This document shows, one piece after another, positions 1-7,171 of a DNA stretch of 31,308 nt. The DNA is from an uncultured Bacilli bacterium (GTDB lineage: Bacteria; Bacillota_I; Bacilli_A; RF39; UBA660). The notes under the pieces were generated by a model, which made no database searches, was not told where the DNA came from, and worked only from the letters and a program-made list of their open reading frames with translations. Location of the stretch: positions 1 through 31,308 of the forward strand of contig CANQZX010000002.1 of the NCBI GenBank assembly GCA_947628445.1, in the 5' to 3' direction. Made by a program: the position numbers and the translations under genes. How positions within the stretch are numbered: position 1 is the first letter of the stretch; each line of letters begins with the position of its first letter.

Positions 1-115
1 ATTAAAATTTGACAAAAAAATAACCATTTTATAATGGTTTGCAAAGTTTTCTTGATTTAAAACTGATAAATTTCCGAGTATGACATGTAAATAATAAAAG
101 AATTTTAAAATTTAT

Positions 116-145
116 TTGACTTAATATATGATACAAATATATAAT
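116..145 (+). promoter_or_regulatory. Likely promoter of the first surface-protein gene
   Basis: TTGACT at 116-121 and TATAAT at 140-145 are separated by 18 bp. The predicted start of transcription is near 152, leaving a very short leader that contains a GGAAGG/AGGTAGGGG purine run before the ATG at 168. The surface-protein gene at 18315 has a very similar arrangement (TTGACC, 18 bp, TATAAT, purine run). Seen by eye only. Confidence 0.55.
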
Positions 146-167
146 TAAAAGGAAGGTAGGGGTCTTA

Positions 168-1562
168 ATGAAAAACAAACTTCCTATTTCAAGTAAAATA
201 TTAATTGGTTGTTTACTCATAACAATTTCTTTAATAGTGTACCAACATAATAATCCACGGATAGAAATAATTAAAAACCATGAAACTAAAAAAACTGGTA
301 ATTTAATTAGTATGATGATTGAACAAGATGATGGTAGTTATGAAGAAAGAAAAGAAAATACTTGGCCTGGCGATGAGTATGTTTTTAATGCTGAGAATAG
401 TAAATGTGAAAATGGGAGTGAAATAACTTTTGAAGATGGAAAGGTGAAAGTAACATCTATTAAGAGTGATAAATGTTATGCTTATTTTGATTTAAAAAAA
501 ACGATAGAAAGATTATGTAAAAATCAAGAATTTGCTAGTTGTGTAGTAAATAATTATCAATTAGATAATACGATTATTTATCATAATACAGAAGCATTAG
601 CCAATACAAATATAGCGAATAAAGAATTAAGTGCCAATGATAATAGTTATCGCTATAGTGGAGCAAGTAATATTATAAATAATTTCGTCTGCTTAGATGG
701 AAAAAGTAGTTCTGGTGAATGTCAAAATGGTGATGCAGATTTATACCGGATAATAGGTTTCTTCCCTAATAAATCAGGCGAATATGAAATGAAATTAATT
801 AAATATGACTATGCAACGAAAGAAGAATTAGGAGATAAAGCAACAGCCAATGGTGGGGCATATTATGGTAATTATAGATATTATACCGAAGACAATTACA
901 AAGGAAATAATGCTGCAAATATAGCAGGATATTATCGGAATTACACAGGATCAGGAACCACTAATAATATGTGGCAAAAAAGTAACTTAAATCAAATAAA
1001 CTTGAATCAATTCTATTTAAGTTATATAACTACAAAAGTAAGTAATTTAAGGAGCCATATAACAGAACATGATTGGACAACAGGAGGTTTCCCATCTTCA
1101 AGTATCTATAATGCTCAACAAGTATATAATAAGGAACTAGGAGAAGAAAAATTACAAACAGGTGCCAACAATTGTTATGACGACGTTTATACTACAGGAG
1201 CAAGAGCATGTAAAGACGAAGATCTAACATATCCAGACGAAATAGGTTTAATGTACGTAAGTGATTATGGTTATGCTGCCTATCCCGAAGCCTGGAATCA
1301 ATATGTATCATCTAGTTCAAGTGGATATGGTAGCGAAGTAGTAAGAGAAAATAACTGGATGTATATGGGATTAAATGACTGGACAATTTCTCGTAGGTCG
1401 GACCATGGCTTCCTTGCGTTTCTTGTCGGCAATACGGGCTATGCGGGCAACTACAACATGGCCACCAGCAGTGGCGTGCGGCCAACCTTCTATTTAGACT
1501 CTTCGACCAAAATAACAAGTGGTGATGGCAGTAAGACCAATCCATACCGTCTTAGTTGGTAA
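168..1562 (+). CDS. Membrane-anchored surface protein with C-terminal DUF6273-like / lectin-like domain
   Basis: The 464-residue product starts with a short basic stretch and one hydrophobic segment (about residues 9-25), so it is probably anchored with the rest outside the cell. Residues 30-110 form a linker region without a recognised fold. From about residue 115 to the end lies a domain shared with the products at 18315 and 20642. Its recurring motifs are SYRYSGAS, NFVCLDG, DLYRIIGF, LIKYDY, IGLMYVSDYGYAAY, NNWMYMGLNDWTIS, VRPTFYL and NPYRLSW. The order (YRIIG-like start, MW..S.L/NLN middle, W-IS then VRP-FYL end) resembles the DUF6273 group, whose C-terminus is C-type-lectin-like; this link is from memory of the family. 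Residues about 409-442 are encoded by a GC-rich patch (1391-1490) unlike the rest of the gene. A monocistronic unit is likely, since a strong terminator follows. The ligand and function are unknown. Confidence 0.85.
   Translation: MKNKLPISSKILIGCLLITISLIVYQHNNPRIEIIKNHETKKTGNLISMMIEQDDGSYEERKENTWPGDEYVFNAENSKCENGSEITFEDGKVKVTSIKSDKCYAYFDLKKTIERLCKNQEFASCVVNNYQLDNTIIYHNTEALANTNIANKELSANDNSYRYSGASNIINNFVCLDGKSSSGECQNGDADLYRIIGFFPNKSGEYEMKLIKYDYATKEELGDKATANGGAYYGNYRYYTEDNYKGNNAANIAGYYRNYTGSGTTNNMWQKSNLNQINLNQFYLSYITTKVSNLRSHITEHDWTTGGFPSSSIYNAQQVYNKELGEEKLQTGANNCYDDVYTTGARACKDEDLTYPDEIGLMYVSDYGYAAYPEAWNQYVSSSSSGYGSEVVRENNWMYMGLNDWTISRRSDHGFLAFLVGNTGYAGNYNMATSSGVRPTFYLDSSTKITSGDGSKTNPYRLSW
1391..1490 (+). 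other. GC-rich patch inside the surface-protein gene (candidate variable region)
   Basis: I count 59 G+C in these 100 bases, while the surrounding gene is about one third G+C. The patch encodes residues 409-442, between the conserved WTIS and VRPTFYL motifs, and switches to codons such as GGC, GCG, GCC and AAC that are rare in the rest of the gene. The matching stretches in the paralogues at 20457 and 22595 are AT-rich. The position matches the variable region of C-type-lectin-like targets of diversity-generating retroelements, but no reverse transcriptase or template repeat is in the window. Confidence 0.5.
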
Positions 1563-1592
1563 ATTTAGACTAGAGATAAATTAAATTTATAT

Positions 1593-1636
1593 GGCTTATT
1601 TTCATTTGAAACAGTGATGAAAATAAGCCTTTATTT
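1593..1636 (+). terminator. Intrinsic terminator after the first surface-protein gene
   Basis: A perfect 13-bp stem (GGCTTATTTTCAT at 1593-1605 and its complement at 1617-1629) with an 11-base loop is followed by a T-rich run from 1630. It separates the surface gene from the RNHCP-polA unit. Confidence 0.9.
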
Positions 1637-1696
1637 TTCCTTTTCCTTTATGGACTTTTGAAGAGAAATTTAGTAAAATTATTATTAGGTGGGATT

Positions 1697-2014
1697 ATGG
1701 AAAAACAAGTAAAAAAATTTAAAGTTGTGGATGAAGCGTTTACTTGTTTTAATTGTGGTTTGTTAGTTAAACCTTTGGGTTATACAGCTCGCGATCATTG
1801 CCCTAATTGCCTGTATAGTAAACATGTTGATATAAATCCGGGAGATCGGTTAAATTTTTGCCAAGGAGTTTTAAAGCCTATTGGAATTGAAAAATATAAA
1901 GATACTTTTAAAATCATCTATCAATGTACAAAATGTGGTATAACCCATAAAAATATTATGGCCCGCGATGATAATATGGATTTAATTATTGAACTTTCGA
2001 AAGGAGTACTATGA
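1697..2014 (+). CDS. RNHCP domain zinc-binding protein
   Basis: The 105-residue product carries the signature of the RNHCP family: a CFNCG pair (C17, C20), then ARDHCPNC (R32-C38), NPGDR and a later CTKCG pair. Four Cys-x2-Cys-type pairs suggest a small zinc-ribbon protein of unknown biochemical role. I place the start at ATG 1697, with AGGTGGG at 1687-1693 just upstream; a longer reading from a TTG at 1658 lacks a ribosome site and adds residues outside the family. The stop overlaps the polA start in an ATGA, so the two are probably translated together. A weak promoter (TGGACT 1651-1656, 17 bp, TAAAAT 1674-1679) may lie just upstream. Confidence 0.85.
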   Translation: MEKQVKKFKVVDEAFTCFNCGLLVKPLGYTARDHCPNCLYSKHVDINPGDRLNFCQGVLKPIGIEKYKDTFKIIYQCTKCGITHKNIMARDDNMDLIIELSKGVL

Positions 2015-4566
2015 AAAAGTTAATTTTAGTTGATGGTAATAATTTGATGTTTCGTTCTTATTATGCAACGGCTTACTCGGGCAGTATTATGCGTAATTCT
2101 AAAGGTTTCCCGACAAATGCCTTATATGGCTTTGCGGCCATGCTCAATAAAATAATTTTAGAAGAAAAACCGGTTTATATGTGTGTGGCTTTTGATATTG
2201 GCAAAAACTTTCGGAAACAAGAATACGATTTTTATAAAGAAGGCCGGATTGCCATGCCCGAAGAACTGAAAATGCAAATGCCCGTAGCTCGCGAAATATT
2301 AGATGCTTTAAATATTAAATATTTAGAATTAGAGCCTTATGAGGCCGATGATATCATTGGGACACTTGTTAAAATGACCGAAGCCGATAAAGATTTTGCT
2401 TCGACGATTGTTTCAAGTGATAAAGATTTACTGCAATTAATAAGTAAAGAAACCGAAGTTAAACTTTTGAAACAAACCGGTTATATTCGCTATACCAAAG
2501 AACAATTTGAAACTGATTATGGCTTTGAACCAATTAAAATGATTGATTTAAAAGCCCTAATGGGGGATGCCTCCGACAATATCCCGGGTGTTAAAGGAAT
2601 TGGTGAAAAAACAGCCATCAAATTAATTCAAGAATATGGGAGCTTGGAAAACTTATACGAACATATTGATACGGTAACCGGCAAAACGCAAGAAAAGTTA
2701 ATTAATGATCGCGATAATGCTTTTATGAGTAAAAAGATTGCAACTATCTATCGGGATGTACCGCTTAATATTACCCTAGAAGATTTAAAAATGGGTAAAG
2801 CTAAAGATAATCTTTGGGATTTATTCCAAGATTTAGAATTTTTCTCTTTATTAAAAAGTATGATGGTCCCCAATAAAAAAGAGGTTACAGAAATTAATGC
2901 TCAAGTAATTAAAAGCACGAAAAATCTTAATTTAGATGATGAGATTGCCATTTATGTTGAACTAAATGATCCTAATTATCATATCGCCCGCAATATTGGG
3001 ATGGGGATTAAAGATTCAAAAGGTACGTATTTTGTTGAACACGAAAATGTCAAGAAAGTTTTAGAAGAAATTAAAGATAAAAAAATAATCACTTATGATG
3101 CCAAAAAAATCATGGGGAATTTCCATCTTAAAATTAATTGTACTTTTGACCTTATGATCGCGGCTTATCTTTGCAATTATGTGGTGAAAGATGATTTAGC
3201 ATATTTAATGCAACAATTTGATTATGAAATTGATTTCTTTGATACATTTATGAAAAAAGTGGCCAAAAATATCAATGATTTTATTACGAAAAAGGTAACT
3301 TTTGTTTACGAAATGCAAGAAACTTTTTTAACAAAATTAAAAGAAAATAATTATTATGATTTATTTACCAAAATTGAAATGCCTTTACTTTATGTTTTAA
3401 GTGCGATGGAAACGGAAGGCATTAAAGTCGAAAAAGACGTTTTAGAACAAATGAAGGGTGAAATTGAACTGGCTATCGATAAATTAAAAACGGCTATTTA
3501 TGCTGATGCGGGCTGTGAGTTTAACATTGGTAGTCCCAAACAATTAGGTGAAGTTTTATTTGATAAAATGCAATTAGCAGTTGGTAAGAAAAATAAAACT
3601 GGTTATAAAACGGATGTTAAAGTTTTAGAAAAACTAAAAGGCAAACATCCAATTATTGAAAAGATTTTAGAATATCGCAATTTAACTAAAATATATTCAA
3701 CTTATATTGAGGGATTAGAAAATTATATTTTAGAAGATGGTAAAATTCATACGATTTATAAACAAACTTTAACGCGGACGGGGCGCCTTTCTTCCGTTGA
3801 TCCTAATTTACAAAATATTCCGGTTCGAGAAGAATTAGGTCGAAATATTCGGAAGGCCTTTGTGCCCGTGAATGATTGTTTCCTAAGCGCCGATTACTCG
3901 CAAATAGAGTTGCGGATTTTAGCTCATATTTCTAATTGTGAACCCTTGATTGAGGCCTTTAAAAATGGCGAAGATATTCATACAAAAGTAGCCAGTGATA
4001 TTTATGAAATTGCGCCAAGTGAGGTAACCAAAAAGATGCGCCGGACTGCTAAGGCGGTAATTTTTGGGATTGTCTATGGCATCAGTGGTTTTGGCCTAGG
4101 AGAAAACTTAAATATTTCGCGGAAAGAAGCCGATGAGTTTATTGCAAAATATTATCATTTATATCCGGAGGTTAAAAATTATATGGACGAAATAATTGCT
4201 AAAACCCACGAAATAGGTTATGTTACAACGCTTTTTGGCCGGCGGAGAGTAATTGATGAAATAAATCAAACAAATTATATGGTGCGTATGATGGGGGAAA
4301 GAATGGCTTTAAATACCCCAATTCAAGGAACAAGTGCTGATATTATGAAACTGGCCATGATAAATGTTTATCAAAGATTTAATGAAGAACATATTACGAG
4401 TAAAATATTGCTTCAAGTTCACGATGAAATTATCATTGATTGTAAAAATGAAGAGTTAGATAAAATCAAACAAATTGTCAAAGAAGAAATGGAAAATGTC
4501 TTTCCGCTTCGCGTACCTTTAAAAGTCGAAATGGATACGGGAGTTAATTGGTACGATACTAAATAG
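2011..4566 (+). CDS. polA: DNA polymerase I
   Basis: The 851-residue protein repairs and finishes DNA (gap filling, primer removal). The N-terminal 5'-3' exonuclease domain (about 1-290) starts KLILVDGNNLMFRSY and contains VSSDKDLLQL and the helix-hairpin-helix region GDASDNIPGVKGIGEKTA. The central part (about 300-450) has the place of the 3'-5' exonuclease, but the DxE-type motif is replaced (IAIYVELND), so proofreading is probably absent, as in many Bacillus-type enzymes. The polymerase domain has motif A DYSQIELR (D628), motif B around RRTAKAVIFGIVYG, and motif C QVHDE (D805). An AAGGAG site ends 4 bases before the ATG. The length is close to the usual 850-890. The usual neighbour mutM follows, but only after the toxin-antitoxin insert. 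Confidence 0.98.
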   Translation: MKKLILVDGNNLMFRSYYATAYSGSIMRNSKGFPTNALYGFAAMLNKIILEEKPVYMCVAFDIGKNFRKQEYDFYKEGRIAMPEELKMQMPVAREILDALNIKYLELEPYEADDIIGTLVKMTEADKDFASTIVSSDKDLLQLISKETEVKLLKQTGYIRYTKEQFETDYGFEPIKMIDLKALMGDASDNIPGVKGIGEKTAIKLIQEYGSLENLYEHIDTVTGKTQEKLINDRDNAFMSKKIATIYRDVPLNITLEDLKMGKAKDNLWDLFQDLEFFSLLKSMMVPNKKEVTEINAQVIKSTKNLNLDDEIAIYVELNDPNYHIARNIGMGIKDSKGTYFVEHENVKKVLEEIKDKKIITYDAKKIMGNFHLKINCTFDLMIAAYLCNYVVKDDLAYLMQQFDYEIDFFDTFMKKVAKNINDFITKKVTFVYEMQETFLTKLKENNYYDLFTKIEMPLLYVLSAMETEGIKVEKDVLEQMKGEIELAIDKLKTAIYADAGCEFNIGSPKQLGEVLFDKMQLAVGKKNKTGYKTDVKVLEKLKGKHPIIEKILEYRNLTKIYSTYIEGLENYILEDGKIHTIYKQTLTRTGRLSSVDPNLQNIPVREELGRNIRKAFVPVNDCFLSADYSQIELRILAHISNCEPLIEAFKNGEDIHTKVASDIYEIAPSEVTKKMRRTAKAVIFGIVYGISGFGLGENLNISRKEADEFIAKYYHLYPEVKNYMDEIIAKTHEIGYVTTLFGRRRVIDEINQTNYMVRMMGERMALNTPIQGTSADIMKLAMINVYQRFNEEHITSKILLQVHDEIIIDCKNEELDKIKQIVKEEMENVFPLRVPLKVEMDTGVNWYDTK

Positions 4567-4576
4567 CAACAAAAGA

Positions 4577-4605
4577 TTGACAAAAAGTAAATTAGTTAGT
4601 ATATT
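4577..4605 (+). promoter_or_regulatory. Promoter of the antitoxin RNA
   Basis: TTGACA at 4577-4582, a 17-bp spacer and TATATT at 4600-4605. This is among the best-matched promoters in the window. Transcription would start near 4611-4612, exactly where a 5' hairpin begins. Confidence 0.85.
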
Positions 4606-4635
4606 ATTAATACATAGCAAATGCTATGTTAAAAA

Positions 4636-4743
4636 GCGGTGAACCTGGCCATTAAACGAGGAACTAAAAAAGCGGTGAACCTGGCCATTAAACAAGGAAC
4701 TAATAAAGCGGTGTACCCAGCCATTAAATTGGGAACTAAAAAA
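4636..4743 (+). repeat. Three tandem 36-bp repeats
   Basis: Units start at 4636, 4672 and 4708. Units 1 and 2 differ at two positions (cga to caa; aaa to aat). Unit 3 differs at several positions, clustered in the two arms of the predicted stem, while GCCATTAAA and GGAACTAA are constant in all three. The 36-bp period is the processing unit of the predicted antitoxin. Confidence 0.95.
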
Positions 4744-4745
4744 GT

Positions 4746-4776
4746 GGTTAGAAATAAAAAGCTAACCTTTTATTTT
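4746..4776 (+). terminator. Terminator between antitoxin and toxin
   Basis: GGTTAG at 4746-4751 pairs with CTAACC at 4762-4767, followed by TTTTATTTT. Six base pairs make a moderate terminator, which suits the leaky read-through into the toxin known for type III systems. A TATAAT at 4791-4796 just after it could also give the toxin a separate weak promoter. Confidence 0.8.
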
Positions 4777-4820
4777 GGGCAAAATAAGAGTATAATGAAA
4801 ATAATTAAGGGGGAAGGGTT

Positions 4821-5348
4821 ATGTTTTTAAATTTTATAATTGTTAATGTTGATGAAAAGTACTGTGATTATTTAAGAAAGTATGATGGGTTAGTGCCTTT
4901 GAATCATTTTGTGAAAGAAAAACGACCTTTTATTGGCATTTTGTTTCAGATTCACAATGTGGAATATTTTGCACCATTATCTAGTCCTAAAGCCAAACAT
5001 TTGAAAATGAAAAATATGTTGGATTTTGTAAAAATTGATCATGGACGTTTAGGAGTAATAAATTTTAATAATATGATACCAGTTACTTCTAAAAATTATG
5101 CGGTGGTTGATTTAGATGATACTAATCCTATGCAACTTAAATATATGACTCTTTTGAAAAAACAATTGCATTGGTTAAATGAAAATAAAAGTAAAATTAT
5201 TTATAAAGCGGATAGTTTATATGCTTTATATATTGCCAAACTCTTACCTAAAAGGATTGCGCAAAGATGTTGTAATTTTCCCTTATTAGAGGAAAAATGT
5301 GTAATATATAATCAAGAAAAGGAGAATAATTATGCCAGAAATAGCTGA
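4821..5348 (+). CDS. toxN: ToxN/AbiQ-like endoribonuclease toxin of a type III toxin-antitoxin system
   Basis: The 175-residue protein matches the ToxN/AbiQ family in length and motif order: YLRKYDGLVP near the start, KRPFIGILFQI, then YFAPLSSPKAKH (residues 49-60), LGVINFNNMIPV, KYMTLLKKQL and a C-terminal CNFPLLEEKC. S54-S55-P56-K57 sits where ToxN has its catalytic T-S-P-K; the first Thr is Ser here. Members are sequence-specific RNases that cleave A-rich mRNA, halt growth and abort phage infection; they are held by the tandem-repeat RNA encoded just upstream. A purine-rich site (AAGGGGGAAGGG, 4807-4818) precedes the ATG. The reading frame runs 17 bases into mutM and covers the mutM ribosome site; the last residues go past the usual end of the family, which suggests that the 3' end was joined to the mutM leader. 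Confidence 0.92.
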   Translation: MFLNFIIVNVDEKYCDYLRKYDGLVPLNHFVKEKRPFIGILFQIHNVEYFAPLSSPKAKHLKMKNMLDFVKIDHGRLGVINFNNMIPVTSKNYAVVDLDDTNPMQLKYMTLLKKQLHWLNENKSKIIYKADSLYALYIAKLLPKRIAQRCCNFPLLEEKCVIYNQEKENNYARNS

Positions 5349-6150
5349 GGTAGAAACTGTTAGAAATACATTAAAAAAACAAATATTACATAAAAAGATT
5401 AAAGATGTGCAAGTTTTATATTCGAAAATGATTGAAAGTGATCTTGCTACTTTTAAAAAAGATTTAATGGGGGATGAGTTTATTGATATTAAAAGAAGAG
5501 GTAAATGGTTAATATTTGAATTACATAATCATTATTTATTATCCCATTTACGCATGGAAGGAAAGTTTTTTCTTAAAAAAAGTGATGATGAGGTTGCTAA
5601 ACATGAACATGTAATTATTACTTTTAGTGATAATACCGATTTAAGATATCATGATACGCGGAAATTTGGCCGGATGAATTTAATTCCTAAAGAGGCCTTA
5701 ACAAGTACGGAATGTATTCAAAAACAGGGTTTAGAACCATGTGATAAAGCTTTAACCGCGGCTTATTTGCTAGCGAAATTTAAAAATAAAAAATTAGCCA
5801 TTAAAACGGTATTATTAGATCAAACAATTATCAGTGGCTTAGGTAATATTTATGCTAATGAGGTTTTATTTTATGCTCGGATTAATCCTTTAAAAGCGGC
5901 CTCTAAATTAAACGAAAAAGAATGTGCGTTAATCTGTGAAGGAGCAGCTAAAATAATTAAGGAAGCCATTGCAATGGGTGGAACCACCATTAAAAGTTAT
6001 ACCTCATCTTTAGGGGTAACTGGTCGCTTTCAACAAAAATTAAAAGTGCATAAAAAAATGGACCAACCTTGTCCCATTTGTGGAGCACCCATAAAATGCG
6101 AAAAAGTTAATGGCCGCAGTACGTATTATTGTCCTAATTGTCAAAAGTAA
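5332..6150 (+). CDS. mutM: Formamidopyrimidine-DNA glycosylase (Fpg)
   Basis: The 272-residue base-excision repair enzyme removes oxidised purines such as 8-oxoguanine and cuts the abasic strand. It begins MPEIAEVETV, with the catalytic Pro2 and Glu3, and has the lysine motif RRGKWLIF (about residue 55), HLRMEGKF, YHDTRKFGRM, the helix-two-turn-helix region DQTIISGLGNIYANEVL and a C-terminal zinc finger (CPICG ... YYCPNCQK). AAGGAG lies 7 bases before the ATG, inside the toxin gene. In Bacillus, mutM directly follows polA, so the toxin-antitoxin module interrupts this pair. Its stop codon abuts the stop of the convergent gene with no space for a terminator. Confidence 0.97.
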   Translation: MPEIAEVETVRNTLKKQILHKKIKDVQVLYSKMIESDLATFKKDLMGDEFIDIKRRGKWLIFELHNHYLLSHLRMEGKFFLKKSDDEVAKHEHVIITFSDNTDLRYHDTRKFGRMNLIPKEALTSTECIQKQGLEPCDKALTAAYLLAKFKNKKLAIKTVLLDQTIISGLGNIYANEVLFYARINPLKAASKLNEKECALICEGAAKIIKEAIAMGGTTIKSYTSSLGVTGRFQQKLKVHKKMDQPCPICGAPIKCEKVNGRSTYYCPNCQK

Positions 6151-7110
6151 TTATTTAAATTCTAAATAAAAGTTAGCATCAAAATTATGTTCTTCTAGAA
6201 CCGTCTCGCCGATATCGGCTTCATGCATGGCTTCATTATTAACTAAGAAGTAAGTATGGAAAAGATAATCGACGAGATTTTTATTGACATCATAAGAGAC
6301 AGGATCATCCCAAGTTAAGTCAATATGAACCCATTCGTTATTGTAATAAACGGCATTCCAAATATGACCGGTTTTAGAATAACTGATGGCATCAGGTGTA
6401 GTTGCAATTTTATAATTATCGATGCCGAGCTTTGTTAAATAAATGGCTAAAAGATCAGTATAACCAACACAAGTTGCATAACCATCAAAGATGGCTCCAT
6501 AGGCGGTATTGGATTTATAAGGACTGGTATCTTTTTCGTTTCGTTCAATATCATATCTCGTGTGTTCGACGATATAATCGTGAACGGTTTTTATTTGGTC
6601 ATAGACATCCATATCATCTTTAATAATTTCTTTTAAGATGCGATCGGCTTCGGCATCAATTTTTAATTTATCTTCTTCCGGATATAAAAACTTGACATTT
6701 AAAGTTATTTCGCCGGAATCACTAATGACCGTATCAATGCTCGAAAAACTATTAAAAGGATGGACATAATTATTGATATGCGTATAAATTAATTCATCTT
6801 TGGAGATTTTTTCCATGTCACTTAAACATTTTTCATATTCCTTAGGACAATAAAAGGTAAAAGTATCCCACCCGTTATCAATTGTCGTATAAATAATATT
6901 TAATAAATCTTGGTAAGAGTAGGGAATAAAAGTATTTGATCTTTGGACATATAAATAATCCTTCTTTTTGGTATAAGCATTTAAAGGATGCATGACTAAT
7001 TCAGGACCTTTACTAATGGCTTCGGCTAAAAAGGTGGATACGGGATTAAGAAAGATGATAGTAGCACTTAAAATTAAAATGGAAATAATTAAAAAGATTA
7101 TTTTTTTCAC
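6151..7110 (-). CDS. Secreted or anchored transglutaminase-like protein
   Basis: With the GTG start at 7110 (AAGGTG site 6 bases upstream) the product has 319 residues and a hydrophobic N-terminal anchor (about 4-22). An extension to a TTG at 7140 has no ribosome site of its own. The C-terminal half is a transglutaminase-like (cysteine protease fold) core with a complete triad: C214 in GYATCVGYTDL, H249 in GHIWNAV, D264 in HIDLTWDDP. The middle part (about 110-170) has LNVKFLYPEE and a DQIKTVHDYIVEHTRYD helix typical of this group. Such proteins are usually extracytoplasmic peptidases or amidases of unknown substrate. The gene lies downstream of rpsT on the minus strand but behind its terminator. 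Confidence 0.85.
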   Translation of the reverse strand: MKKIIFLIISILILSATIIFLNPVSTFLAEAISKGPELVMHPLNAYTKKKDYLYVQRSNTFIPYSYQDLLNIIYTTIDNGWDTFTFYCPKEYEKCLSDMEKISKDELIYTHINNYVHPFNSFSSIDTVISDSGEITLNVKFLYPEEDKLKIDAEADRILKEIIKDDMDVYDQIKTVHDYIVEHTRYDIERNEKDTSPYKSNTAYGAIFDGYATCVGYTDLLAIYLTKLGIDNYKIATTPDAISYSKTGHIWNAVYYNNEWVHIDLTWDDPVSYDVNKNLVDYLFHTYFLVNNEAMHEADIGETVLEEHNFDANFYLEFK

Positions 7111-7137
7111 TGCTATCACCTTATATTTAAATAATAT

Positions 7138-7171
7138 CAAAAAAAAACGAAGTTAACAATTAAATTACTTC
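7138..7171 (-). terminator. Terminator of rpsT (minus strand)
   Basis: Read on the minus strand, GAAGT (7171-7167) and ACTTC (7153-7149) form a short stem, with further A-T pairing possible inside, followed by a G and a run of T (7147 down to about 7138). It starts within the last codons of rpsT. Confidence 0.65.

Larger units (their letters stand above)
4612..4776 (+). ncRNA. toxI: Type III antitoxin RNA (ToxI-like), three 36-nt repeats
   Basis: The predicted transcript begins with a hairpin (ACATAGC, loop AAAT, GCTATGT; 4612-4629), then three direct repeats of exactly 36 nt (4636-4671, 4672-4707, 4708-4743), then a terminator hairpin with a T run (4746-4776). In type III toxin-antitoxin systems, the repeats of such an RNA are cut by the toxin into units that fold as pseudoknots and hold the toxin inactive; the terminator before the toxin gene keeps antitoxin in excess. 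Each unit here can form a 5-position stem around an invariant CCATTAAA loop, and the linker contains an A-rich stretch (CTAAAAAAGC) that could be the toxin's cut site. The repeat length equals that known for ToxI of Pectobacterium; the repeat number is nearer to antiQ. The identity rests on structure and on the toxin next door, not on sequence match. Confidence 0.88.

Noticed and set aside
22..39. Hairpin AACCATT-TTAT-AATGGTT with a T run on the minus strand, overlapping a TTGACA/TATAAT-like pair (9-35)
   Set aside because: No minus-strand gene lies upstream of it that would need a terminator, and as a promoter its spacer is only 15 bp; the better promoter for the first gene is at 116-145.
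1312..1545. Minus-strand open frame opposite the GC-rich patch
   Set aside because: No ribosome site; it is open only because of the unusual base composition of the patch.
1658..1696. Longer N-terminus of the RNHCP protein from a TTG start
   Set aside because: No ribosome site for the TTG; the extra residues lie outside the family, and ATG 1697 has AGGTGGG.
2900..3300. Active 3'-5' proofreading domain in polA
   Set aside because: The DxE motif expected near residues 312-316 is missing, so only a structural remnant is likely.
4636..4743. CRISPR array (36-bp repeats)
   Set aside because: The repeats are directly adjacent with no spacers, and no cas gene is present.
4639..4830. GTG-started open frame of 63 codons through the 36-bp repeats
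   Set aside because: No ribosome site, all repeat differences would change the residue, the frame runs through a terminator, and the region fits an antitoxin RNA far better.
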